A stretch of DNA of 13,359 bases, taken from NCBI GenBank assembly GCA_030605265.1, contig JAUWIR010000046.1, positions 1-13,359 on the forward strand, written 5' to 3'. The notes under the pieces are model-generated. The model was not told the DNA's origin. It was given only the letters and a program-made list of their open reading frames with translations, and did no database searches. Shown here piece after piece: positions 7,311 through 13,359 of the stretch. The stretch is from Pseudomonadota bacterium (lineage in GTDB: Bacteria > SZUA-182 > DTGQ01). Both the position numbers and the translations under genes were made by a program. Each line of letters starts with the position of its first letter. The stretch's first letter is position 1.

Positions 7311-7745
7311 ATGAATTTATTTACATCGTTGGATGTTAGCGCTTCAGGGTTAACTGCTCAGAGACATAGAATGAATCTTATTGCTGGAAATATTGCCAAT
7401 ATCAATACCACAAAAACCCCTGACGGCGGGCCATATCAAAGGAAAGATACCATCTTAGCCCCAAAACCGACGGATCAGGCTTCTTTTGAAGAAATCCTTA
7501 GGGCCTATGGGACCAACCCGGTAAATAAAGTTGAGGTAATCGGCATTTTTACTGACCCCCGACCTGCCTCGGTAGTTTATGATCCAGCTCATCCGGATGC
7601 TGATGAAAATGGCTTGGTAGCTTTACCAAATATAAATCTTATGGAAGAGATGGGGAACTTGCTGACAACTTTGCGCGCTTATGAGGCAAACCTTACTGTC
7701 ATTAATGCAAGCAAAGATATGATTAAAAGCGCCTTAAAATTATAA
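7311..7745 (+). CDS. flgC: Proximal rod protein FlgC
   Basis: FlgC is the second proximal rod subunit. It is 144 residues long, normal for the family. The N-terminus MNLFTSLDVSASGLTAQRHR leads into LIAGNIANINTTKTPDGGPYQRK (about 24-46), the rod-protein signature. The middle has the FlgC-specific pattern VVYDPAHPDADENGLVALPN (about 89-108). The C-terminus (EEMGNLLTTLRAYEANLTVINASKDM) is the conserved D0 helix. A strong ribosome site (GGGAGGAG, 7297-7304) overlaps the flgB end. The next gene, fliK, begins after 34 bp. No fliE follows, which is unusual because flgB-flgC-fliE is the most common order. Confidence 0.96.
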   Translation: MNLFTSLDVSASGLTAQRHRMNLIAGNIANINTTKTPDGGPYQRKDTILAPKPTDQASFEEILRAYGTNPVNKVEVIGIFTDPRPASVVYDPAHPDADENGLVALPNINLMEEMGNLLTTLRAYEANLTVINASKDMIKSALKL

Positions 7746-7779
7746 ATATTCGATAATAAAAATAGACTAATAAAAACTT

Positions 7780-9183
7780 ATGATTTCAGTGAATAGTTCA
7801 AGCAAACAATTTCAATATACTGATCACCCTAAAAAGAGCCGAGGAGTGAAAAAACAGGTATTATCGAATAATTCCAAAAAAGGAAAGGAAAAAGAAAAAA
7901 AAAGCCCTACCCACTTTGCCGGCACATTCGCACTTCAGCTTTCACCGACCGGCACCAGAAATTCCCTAAGAGCAGGGAAAATATCCATTAAAAATCAAGA
8001 GGACCAAAAAAGTTCACCAAAAATAGTCATGAAAGATAAATATCTTAATAGTACACAAACTGAGCTATCCCTCAAACAATTGGATAATGTGGATCTGCCC
8101 AAAGCTAAAAAAACAAATATTTCAATTAAAAATCAAGAGGATCAAAATAGTTCACTAAAAATGGTCATGAAAGATGAATATCTTAAGAGTGCACAAACTG
8201 AGCTGTCCCTTACACAACTGGATTTCCTCACACAACCGGATAATGTGGATCTGCCCAAAGAAAAAAAAATAAATCTTTCTTTTAAATATAGAAATAATAA
8301 GCAAAATACAACCTTTGAAAAATTTTCCTTTGATACTGCTGACCTCCAGTATTTAGCAAAAAATGACCCCCAAAAAGAGCTACCCTTAAAAGACACCTCG
8401 TTAACCCGGAATAACAGCCCAGGTGAATCAAATGATCAAATATCCGTGTTTGATCTTAGTTCATTGCAAAAACATATATCAAAAAAGCAAAGAAAGCATA
8501 AAGACCCAAAAGATCATGCTCTTGATGTAAAAAAATCCTCTCAGCAAGAAAATACAACTTCAATTAAAGAAGATAGTCAAATCATATTAAATAGTGATAC
8601 TTCCAAAAAGAAAGGCCCTTTCCCTTTTTCTCAGATCATAGATCCATCTGATAAACAAGTTTCTAAAGGGGAAAAGATACTTTTGACAGATCACATCACC
8701 CCACCAGAAAATCAACCAGGGAAAGTAATAATGAAAGAGAACGCTGCAAACCCCTTTCATACTCGTCCGCCCTCATCCGATAAATTACTCCAGCAAATTT
8801 TGCCTCGTTTTTCAGCTCACATAGAAAATAACGGGCAAAACTTGGTCATTGACCTTCATCCGGAATATCTTGGGAAATTGCATATCAATTTAGAAATAAA
8901 AGAAAGCTTGCTAAACGCGCATTTCATTGCAGAAAACTCCTTAGCGCAACAATTAATTAAGGAGAATTTGCCCCTCCTGAGGGCTTCCCTGGCTAATCAA
9001 GGAGTACATATAGACCAAGTTTCCGTTTCCTTGGGACAGCATAGAAACGATCAGGATAACCAGTTTTCCAATCACCAACAAAAGAAAAAAAAAGGGGCCG
9101 GGAAATTGCCTTTTTCACGGTCCCCGGAATCAGGACCAATTGAAATAATAAATAATAGCGACAGGACTAATTATCTTGCTTAA
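7780..9183 (+). CDS. fliK: Flagellar hook-length control protein FliK
   Basis: FliK is the secreted ruler that measures hook length and triggers the FlhB specificity switch. The 467-residue protein is mostly low-complexity and polar (Lys, Gln, Ser, Asp), as is usual for its N-terminal ruler part. Only the C-terminal Flg_hook domain (about 336-419) is conserved. It includes VIDLHPEYLGKLHINLEI (LHPEYLG at 359-365), a hydrophobic core, and LRASLANQGVHIDQVSV. The tail (420-467) is basic with a run of lysines. Residues 68-165 are a tandem duplication, listed separately. The ATG at 7780 lacks a good ribosome site (upstream is AATAAAAACTT), so the exact start is uncertain. Its place before flgD and flgE is standard. 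The N-terminal half would not be recognised alone; the call rests on the C-terminal domain and context. Confidence 0.88.
   Translation: MISVNSSSKQFQYTDHPKKSRGVKKQVLSNNSKKGKEKEKKSPTHFAGTFALQLSPTGTRNSLRAGKISIKNQEDQKSSPKIVMKDKYLNSTQTELSLKQLDNVDLPKAKKTNISIKNQEDQNSSLKMVMKDEYLKSAQTELSLTQLDFLTQPDNVDLPKEKKINLSFKYRNNKQNTTFEKFSFDTADLQYLAKNDPQKELPLKDTSLTRNNSPGESNDQISVFDLSSLQKHISKKQRKHKDPKDHALDVKKSSQQENTTSIKEDSQIILNSDTSKKKGPFPFSQIIDPSDKQVSKGEKILLTDHITPPENQPGKVIMKENAANPFHTRPPSSDKLLQQILPRFSAHIENNGQNLVIDLHPEYLGKLHINLEIKESLLNAHFIAENSLAQQLIKENLPLLRASLANQGVHIDQVSVSLGQHRNDQDNQFSNHQQKKKKGAGKLPFSRSPESGPIEIINNSDRTNYLA
7981..8274 (+). repeat. Tandem duplication inside fliK (46- and 52-codon units)
   Basis: Unit 1 (7981-8118, residues 68-113) and unit 2 (8119-8274, residues 114-165) both begin ISIKNQEDQ. 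They continue with KDKYLNSTQTELSL versus KDEYLKSAQTELSL and NVDLPKAKK versus NVDLPKEKK. Unit 2 is 18 bp longer because of a further small duplication (LTQLD followed by FLTQPD). The reading frame is preserved throughout. The DNA copies remain close, pointing to a fairly recent event. It lies in the ruler region, so it would add length without touching the C-terminal switch domain. Confidence 0.9.
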
Positions 9184-9202
9184 CTAAAAAAGGAGGGAAA
9201 AT

Positions 9203-9892
9203 ATGGCATCATCGCCAATTGTCGGATCAACCTTTACACCCCAAACAAACAGCGCCTACGATAAAGGAGTTGCCCCCTCGGATGAATTATATAAAGATGA
9301 GTTCATGACGCTCCTTTTAACTCAAATGCAATATCAAGACCCTCTGAACCCCCTTGGTAATGCGGAATTCCTATCGCAATTATCCCAATTCAGTCAACTT
9401 GAACAGCTCTATAATGTTAATCAAAACATTCAAAAACTAGTGTCATCCCAAGATTCAGTAACCAATTCTCTGCTCACCAACCTCCTTGGGAAAACTGTAA
9501 AAATAGAAGGTAAAAATATTCAACTGACCGATTCCGCCGGCCTAAATCTGAGCTATGAATTGATGGATAGAGCACAAAAAGTGACTATTACTATCTATGA
9601 TGCCAAAGGTAATAAAATAAAATCAATTGAAAAAATAAATCAAGAAGGGGGATTACATGAAATTTTGTGGGATGGAACTGATGAAGCAGGGAAAGCTGTT
9701 GCTGAAGGAAACTATACTTTTGAAGTAACAGCTTATAATGGTGAAGAATCAATTTGGGTAAAGCCATACATGGAAGGTCTGGTGGAGGGGATTTCCTTTT
9801 CTGAAGCATCCGGCCCGGTAGTGCTGGTGGATGATCAAAAGGTACCCATTTCGCAAATTTTACAAATTAGAGTGACGGAAGCATCTTCGTAA
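9203..9892 (+). CDS. flgD: Hook-cap / hook assembly scaffold FlgD
   Basis: FlgD caps the growing hook and is needed for FlgE polymerisation. At 229 residues it has normal length. The conserved N-terminal block is present (FMTLLLTQMQYQDPLNP at 34-50, then FLSQLSQFSQLEQL). The middle and C-terminal part contains the FlgD Ig-like fold, visible in KVTITIYDAKGNKIKSIE and LHEILWDGTDEAGKAVAEG (about 127-173). A short tail follows (ISQILQIRVTEASS). A strong ribosome site (AAAGGAGGG, 9189-9197) precedes ATG 9203. It follows fliK by 19 bp and precedes flgE, the usual fliK-flgD-flgE order. Nothing looks broken. Confidence 0.96.
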   Translation: MASSPIVGSTFTPQTNSAYDKGVAPSDELYKDEFMTLLLTQMQYQDPLNPLGNAEFLSQLSQFSQLEQLYNVNQNIQKLVSSQDSVTNSLLTNLLGKTVKIEGKNIQLTDSAGLNLSYELMDRAQKVTITIYDAKGNKIKSIEKINQEGGLHEILWDGTDEAGKAVAEGNYTFEVTAYNGEESIWVKPYMEGLVEGISFSEASGPVVLVDDQKVPISQILQIRVTEASS

Positions 9893-9946
9893 AATGTACA
9901 CAGCGGAAATAGTTTATACTTATGACTTTTTATTTTTTTTTTAACT

Positions 9947-10012
9947 ACCATGAAGGTCATCAAGGAAAAGAAGGAATAAAAAAATCTTCATGCTCTTCGT
10001 GTTCTTCATGGT
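9947..10012. repeat. Inverted pair of 9-bp-period repeats in the flgD-flgE gap
   Basis: The 192 bp between flgD and flgE holds two arrays of three 9-mers facing each other. The left array is ACCATGAAG, GTCATCAAG, GAAAAGAAG (9947-9973). The right array is CTTCATGCT, CTTCGTGTT, CTTCATGGT (9986-10012). The outer 9-mers are perfect inverted copies and the inner ones are degenerate (about 19 of 27 positions pair). They frame a 12-base A-rich centre. A long T-tract (9927-9942, one A inside) lies just upstream. The remainder of the gap (10013-10070) is AT-rich with a TATAAT at 10041-10046 but no -35 partner. The function is unknown. Confidence 0.75.
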
Positions 10013-10084
10013 GAAATAAAAAAGTGACAATTTATACAGGTATAATTCAATCAGGATTTATTTTCAAAATAAGGAGGAAAGCTT

Positions 10085-11338
10085 ATGCTCGGTTGTCTAT
10101 CTTCAGGAATTAGCGGATTAACAGCTAACAATAACAATATGTCCATAATTGCCAACAATATTGCCAATATTAATACTCCAGGGTATAAAGCCCAAAGAGC
10201 AAGTTTTGCCGACATACTGAGTCAGCAATCAGGGAACCTTGAAATAGGGAATGGTGTTAGCATTAGTGATGTATCTTCGATACAATCACAAGGATCTTTC
10301 TCTTCAACCAATAGTGTTACAGATTTGGCTATCGATGGAAGCGGCTTTTTTATCGTCAAAGGTAACGATGGGACTTTTTACAGCAGAGCAGGAATTTTTC
10401 ATTTTGATAATGAAGGGAAATTAGTTACACCACAAGGACTTGTTGTGCAAGGGTGGGACATACGGGAACAGGAAACCTCTGCTCGTTTACCTTCTGATAT
10501 CAATCTGGCCAATATTTCCCTCCCCCCGAAATCAAGTGAAAATCTTACCTTAACCTTAAATTTAGATCCAAATGCTGAAGTCAGTACCTTCATCGAAATC
10601 GATCCCTTAACCACCTCGAATTACTCCAACTCTACTTCAGTGTATGACTCTTTGGGTAATCAACATAATATCACCTTTTATTTTACGAAAACCGGTGATT
10701 CCACATGGGAATGGAATGCGCTTTTAGAGGAAGCGGGCATACCGGACGATGAAAAATTGCAAGCTACGGGCACGCTCACTTTTGATGCTGAAGGGGCCTT
10801 GATAAATTATGGAACTGAGGGCAGCGGACCTACCGCACACGGCTTTGCAGGCTTGTCGGATCAACAAATCACCATAGATTTTGGGGCCATTAAAACAGAT
10901 GAGTATCATGGTTTTGCAGGCACCACTCAATTTGCCGGTAATTTTTCCACTCTTTCTATTACTCAGGATGGATATGAAGCAGGTTCACTTCTTAAGATCT
11001 CAATCACCAGGGAAGGAAAAATTCAAGGGCTTTTTACCAATCAACACACTCAGGATATTGCCCTGATAGCTCTGGCAGATTTTACCAGTCCGGATGGATT
11101 GAAGCAAATGGGGAATAATCTTTATACCTCCAGTATGGAATCAGGGCAAGCATTTATTAATCCACCAGGCGCCGGTGGTAAAGGAGAAATAAGCTCCTAC
11201 ACTCTGGAAGGCTCAAATGTGGACTTAGCCACTGAATTCATGAAAATGATCATTACTCAACGGGCATTTCAGGCAAACTCTCGAATGATCACTACAGCTG
11301 ATCAATTAATAACTGAAATTGTTAGTTTGAAACGATAA
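10085..11338 (+). CDS. flgE: Flagellar hook protein FlgE
   Basis: FlgE is the subunit of the flexible hook. At 417 residues it is within the usual range for the enteric-type protein. The N-terminus (MLGCLSSGISGLTANNNN, then IIANNIANINTPGYKAQRASFADIL) is the D0 rod/hook signature. The D1 motifs follow: NSVTDLAIDGSGFFIVKG (about 78-95) and YSRAGIFHFDNEGKLVTPQG. The middle (about 155-325) is the FlgE-specific D2 region (STSVYDSLGNQHNITFYF). The C-terminus holds LEGSNVDLATEFMKMIITQRAFQANSRMITTAD, the conserved D1/D0 return. AAGGAGG at 10071-10077 lies 7 bases before ATG 10085. The repeat-filled gap upstream may separate its transcription from flgD. FlgE is the target whose length FliK measures. 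Confidence 0.96.
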   Translation: MLGCLSSGISGLTANNNNMSIIANNIANINTPGYKAQRASFADILSQQSGNLEIGNGVSISDVSSIQSQGSFSSTNSVTDLAIDGSGFFIVKGNDGTFYSRAGIFHFDNEGKLVTPQGLVVQGWDIREQETSARLPSDINLANISLPPKSSENLTLTLNLDPNAEVSTFIEIDPLTTSNYSNSTSVYDSLGNQHNITFYFTKTGDSTWEWNALLEEAGIPDDEKLQATGTLTFDAEGALINYGTEGSGPTAHGFAGLSDQQITIDFGAIKTDEYHGFAGTTQFAGNFSTLSITQDGYEAGSLLKISITREGKIQGLFTNQHTQDIALIALADFTSPDGLKQMGNNLYTSSMESGQAFINPPGAGGKGEISSYTLEGSNVDLATEFMKMIITQRAFQANSRMITTADQLITEIVSLKR

Positions 11339-11348
11339 TATAAGAACA

Positions 11349-11380
11349 GTTCAGGGGTTCAAGGGTTCAGGGTTCAAAGG
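11349..11380. repeat. Short tandem repeat (GTTCARGG type) in flgE-flgF gap
   Basis: Four adjacent copies occur: GTTCAGGG (11349-11356), GTTCAAGG (11357-11364), GTTCAGG (11365-11371) and GTTCAAAGG (11372-11380). They begin 10 bases after the flgE stop. The period varies from 7 to 9 bp through G- or A-run changes, as expected for slippage. It is noncoding as far as can be seen. Confidence 0.8.
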
Positions 11381-11395
11381 TTTATAACCAAAAAA

Positions 11396-11420
11396 GGGCC
11401 TCTCGATAAATCGAGGGCCC
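11396..11420. other. Strong hairpin just upstream of the flgF ribosome site
   Basis: GGGCCTCTCGAT (11396-11407) pairs with ATCGAGGGCCC (11410-11420). This gives eleven pairs with one bulged T and a very tight AA-centred loop. On the plus strand there is no following T-run, so it is not a plus-strand terminator. It ends 3 bases before the flgF ribosome site (GGGAG, 11424-11428) and could influence flgF translation or stabilise a processed mRNA end. Read on the minus strand the stem is followed by six T (A run at 11390-11395), the form of an intrinsic terminator, but no minus-strand gene is visible. Confidence 0.7.
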
Positions 11421-11435
11421 AAAGGGAGAAGGCCT

Positions 11436-12122
11436 ATGGATATTGGAATGAGCAGGGCCATTTCGGGCTGTATAATTCAGCAAGAGCGGCTTCATACCTC
11501 AACAATCAATTTAGCCAATGCCAACACAATTGGATTTAAGGAAGCTCACTTACAATTTAGTGTAAATAATGATCTGGTCCAGGTGGAAGGAAAAAGTTTA
11601 AATTTTACTGCAGGAAATAAACAGAACACCGCAAATCAACTGGACCTTGCTCTGGAAGGAAAAGGATTTTTCACTATAGAAATGCCTAATGGAGACGTTG
11701 CTTATACCCGAAAAGGCAACTTTCTTTTAAATCAAGAGGGCATCATAGTCACGCAGGAAGGGTCCCCGGTCCTTGGGAAAAAGGGAATCATCCGGACTCA
11801 AGGAGGAGATATCACTATTTCCGCAGATGGAAGTGTTAAGGCCAATGGCGAAGAAATAGATAAATTACGCTTAGCGGACTTTGCCGAGCCTTACCCTTTT
11901 ACCACTGATAGTGGGACAATCTTTTTCCCTCAGGCGGGAGCACAAGAGCAACCCCTGGCGGGGACTATAGTAAGACAAGGGCAACTTGAGCTTTCCAATG
12001 TAAACCTCATGAGGGAGATGAGTCGATTAATTGAGATTTCCACAAATTATGAATCTTGTCAGAAAGTGATCCAGACAATTGATGAAATGAACCGGAAAAT
12101 TATCAATCAAACAGCTCAATGA
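11436..12122 (+). CDS. flgF: Proximal rod protein FlgF
   Basis: FlgF is a rod subunit of the FlgE/F/G family. At 228 residues it is slightly shorter than the enteric protein (about 250). The N-terminal signature is recognisable but divergent (HTSTINLANANTIGFKEAHLQF, about residues 21-42). The family core LDLALEGKGFFTIEMPNGDVAYTRKGNFLLNQEG spans about 69-102. The C-terminus (GQLELSNVNLMREMSRLIEISTNYESCQKVIQTIDEMN) is the D0 return helix. It lacks the FlgG-specific PTGIQLG block, and it sits just before a clear FlgG, which together make FlgF the right call. GGGAG at 11424-11428 precedes ATG 11436 by 7 bases. A hairpin lies directly upstream. Confidence 0.9.
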   Translation: MDIGMSRAISGCIIQQERLHTSTINLANANTIGFKEAHLQFSVNNDLVQVEGKSLNFTAGNKQNTANQLDLALEGKGFFTIEMPNGDVAYTRKGNFLLNQEGIIVTQEGSPVLGKKGIIRTQGGDITISADGSVKANGEEIDKLRLADFAEPYPFTTDSGTIFFPQAGAQEQPLAGTIVRQGQLELSNVNLMREMSRLIEISTNYESCQKVIQTIDEMNRKIINQTAQ

Positions 12123-12150
12123 TCATACCCCCTGAGGAAAAAATGAAACT

Positions 12151-12212
12151 AAATTGCAAATTGTAAAATTAAGGAATGCTTTGATTTTTTAAACTTTTGC
12201 ATTTTGCATTTT
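12151..12212. repeat. AT-rich imperfect inverted repeat with 7-bp period in flgF-flgG gap
   Basis: The 156 bp gap between flgF and flgG contains AAATTGCAAATTGTAAAA (12151-12168) facing TTTTGCATTTTGCATTTT (12195-12212). Fifteen of 18 positions pair across a 26-base centre. The right arm is itself a 7-bp tandem repeat (TTTTGCA twice plus TTTTG). The function is unknown; no gene is seen in the gap. Confidence 0.7.
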
Positions 12213-12218
12213 GAAATT

Positions 12219-12248
12219 CTACTCAAAGTACCACCGGATTTTGAGTAG
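12219..12248. other. Perfect-stem hairpin upstream of flgG
   Basis: CTACTCAAAGT (12219-12229) pairs with ATTTTGAGTAG (12238-12248). This makes nine perfect pairs, then a G-U and a further pair, closing an 8-base loop. It is not followed by a T-run, so a terminator is unlikely. It ends 30 bases before flgG ATG and 16 bases before its ribosome site, and could be an operator dyad or an mRNA structure. Confidence 0.6.
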
Positions 12249-12278
12249 TTACAGACTAGCATAGAAAGAGGACTTATT

Positions 12279-13067
12279 ATGATTCGTTCATTATGGATTG
12301 CAGCTTCCGGCATGGAAGCCCAAACACTTAATATTGATGTAATATCAAATAACCTGGCCAATGTTAATACCCCCGGATTCAAACGCAGCAGGGCTGATTT
12401 CCAGGATTTATTATATCAGACCCTTCGCCCTGCCGGCGCCCCGTCTTCCATGGGAACTCAGGTCCCCACCGGCATTCAATTAGGTCAGGGAACAAGACCG
12501 GTGGCTGTGCAAAAAATTTTCCTTCAAGGAGACTACCAGAAAACGGAAGCAGAACTCGACCTGGCCATTGAAGGAGATGGGTTTTTTCAAATTATCAAAC
12601 CGAGCGGAGAATTAGCCTATTCCAGGGCCGGGGCCTTTAAGGTAGACAGCCAAGGCAGGATGGTAACCTCTGACGGTTTTTTAATGACCCCTGAAGTAAC
12701 CATTCCCAGTGACGCGGAAAAAATCAATATTGGCTCCGACGGCATTGTTGCAGTTAAATTATCCGGTCAAAACAGTTTTACTGAACTAGGCAATATTGAG
12801 CTGGTTAATTTTGCTAATCCGGCCGGCTTATCCAGCGCCGGGAGAAACCTTTATATCCAGACAGATGCTTCCGGAGACCCCATAACAGGAATACCCGGTC
12901 AGGATGGGCTGGGCACTTTAGCACAAGGATATTTGGAGATGTCCAATGTAAGTGTGGTCGAGGAAATGGTCAATATGATTGTGGCTCAAAGGGCCTATGA
13001 AGTAAATTCAAAAACTATGCAAACCGCCGATGACATGATGCGTATGGCCAATAATGTGAAACGATAG
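12279..13067 (+). CDS. flgG: Distal rod protein FlgG
   Basis: FlgG builds the distal rod that passes through the peptidoglycan and the P/L rings. The 262-residue length is the family norm. The N-terminus MIRSLWIAASGMEAQ and ISNNLANVNTPGFKRSRADFQDLLYQ are classic. The FlgG-specific block TQVPTGIQLGQGTRPVAVQKIFLQGDYQKT (about 63-92) separates it from FlgF and FlgE. The core LDLAIEGDGFFQI (about 97-109) and the C-terminus YLEMSNVSVVEEMVNMIVAQRAYEVNSKTMQTADDMM are intact. AAAGAGGA at 12265-12272 precedes ATG 12279 by 6 bases. The flgA start lies only 6 bp after the stop, so the two are surely co-transcribed. Confidence 0.97.
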   Translation: MIRSLWIAASGMEAQTLNIDVISNNLANVNTPGFKRSRADFQDLLYQTLRPAGAPSSMGTQVPTGIQLGQGTRPVAVQKIFLQGDYQKTEAELDLAIEGDGFFQIIKPSGELAYSRAGAFKVDSQGRMVTSDGFLMTPEVTIPSDAEKINIGSDGIVAVKLSGQNSFTELGNIELVNFANPAGLSSAGRNLYIQTDASGDPITGIPGQDGLGTLAQGYLEMSNVSVVEEMVNMIVAQRAYEVNSKTMQTADDMMRMANNVKR

Positions 13068-13073
13068 GAAAAG

Positions 13074-13359
13074 ATGAAAAAAACGGTGAGCACTATTTTT
13101 ATCTTGATACTTTTCTTGGCCATAGGGGCTACTGAGGCAAAGGCCCGGCAAGGGGACATCCTTTTTCGCCTGAAGGATAAATCCAAGGCTAAAGGAGAAA
13201 CAATCCTATTAGGTGAAGTTGCGGAAATTGAAGGAAATGATGAACAGGTCATCAGTCAATTACAAAAAATCCCTTTGAGTAAATCACCACTGCTCGGGTA
13301 TACGAAAATAATAACGCCGCAAAAAATTCTTTTTTACCTGGGAAAAAATTACCCTACCC
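13074..13359 (+). CDS. flgA: P-ring assembly chaperone FlgA (3' truncated)
   Basis: FlgA is a periplasmic chaperone for assembly of the P-ring protein FlgI. The frame is open from ATG 13074 to the window end, so only the first 95 codons are visible. The start MKKTVSTIFILILFLAIG is a Sec signal peptide, with likely cleavage after the AKA at residues 22-24. The mature part shows the family pattern: TILLGEVAEIEGNDEQVISQLQKIPLSKSPLLGYTKIITPQKI (about 43-85). This corresponds to the LGD-(I/V)-A-x-(I/V)-x-G and P-x-P-G-like segments of FlgA, and the usual second proline-glycine is here LLGY. AGGA at 13066-13069, over the flgG stop, is the ribosome site. FlgI and FlgH would be expected next, outside the window. 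A P-ring chaperone implies a diderm envelope. Confidence 0.87.
   Translation, partial: MKKTVSTIFILILFLAIGATEAKARQGDILFRLKDKSKAKGETILLGEVAEIEGNDEQVISQLQKIPLSKSPLLGYTKIITPQKILFYLGKNYPT

Noticed and set aside
7749..7756. TTCGATAA in the flgC-fliK gap, resembling the sigma-28 -10 element
   Set aside because: No TAAA lies 15-16 bp upstream (nearest ones give gaps of 10 or 21 bp), and the first bases do not fit GCCGATAA.
9927..9942. T-rich tract after flgD as an intrinsic terminator
   Set aside because: No GC-rich stem precedes it; the neighbouring dyad lies downstream of the T-tract, not upstream.
10024..10046. GTGACA and TATAAT before flgE as a sigma-70 promoter
   Set aside because: They are only 11 bp apart. 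At a 17-bp spacing the -35 position is a run of A, and there is no TG extension of the -10. The TATAAT alone is not enough.
10881..11066. A 61-codon plus-strand open frame inside flgE
   Set aside because: It lies wholly within the clearly conserved FlgE frame, has no ribosome site and no recognisable protein features.

Overview
The window is a continuous stretch of a bacterial flagellar locus. Every recognisable gene reads on the plus strand. It runs from the 3' part of fliR to the 5' part of flgA, and both end genes are cut by the window edge. The DNA is AT-rich by eye, with good Shine-Dalgarno sites. FlgA and FlgG, together with a full set of hook and rod proteins, imply a diderm (Gram-negative type) cell with a P-ring. 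The FlhF/FlhG pair implies controlled flagellar placement and number, typically polar. The lineage cannot be fixed from this sequence. The gene order and the simple-repeat spacers would suit a deltaproteobacterium-like or uncultivated candidate-phylum bacterium, but that is a guess.

Region 1 (1-6529) holds export gate and regulation genes: fliR (partial), flhB, flhA, flhF, flhG and the sigma-28 gene fliA. They are packed with overlaps (fliR/flhB 11 bp, flhA/flhF 11 bp, flhF/flhG 20 bp) or gaps of 10 bp or less, so they are probably one transcript with translational coupling. FliR, FlhB and FlhA form the membrane part of the type III export machine. FlhF (SRP-type GTPase) and FlhG (MinD-type ATPase) set flagellar position and number. 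FliA would direct late flagellar genes.

Region 2 (6556-6849) is one small, Lys/Gln/Glu-rich gene of uncertain function between fliA and flgB.

Region 3 (6952-13359) holds axial structure genes: flgB and flgC (proximal rod), fliK (hook-length ruler), flgD (hook cap), flgE (hook), flgF and flgG (rod), and flgA (P-ring chaperone, partial). Spacing is looser here. The gaps before flgE, flgF and flgG are filled with short-period (7-9 bp) degenerate repeats and hairpins, while the export block has no such spacers.

I see no wholly new system. The points most worth a second look are the NPEH sequence at the FlhB autocleavage site, a recent tandem duplication inside FliK, the small gene between fliA and flgB, the junction of fliA to flgBC without fliE/fliF, and the repeat-filled spacers around flgE, flgF and flgG. 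No tRNA, rRNA, CRISPR array, insertion sequence or phage gene was seen.
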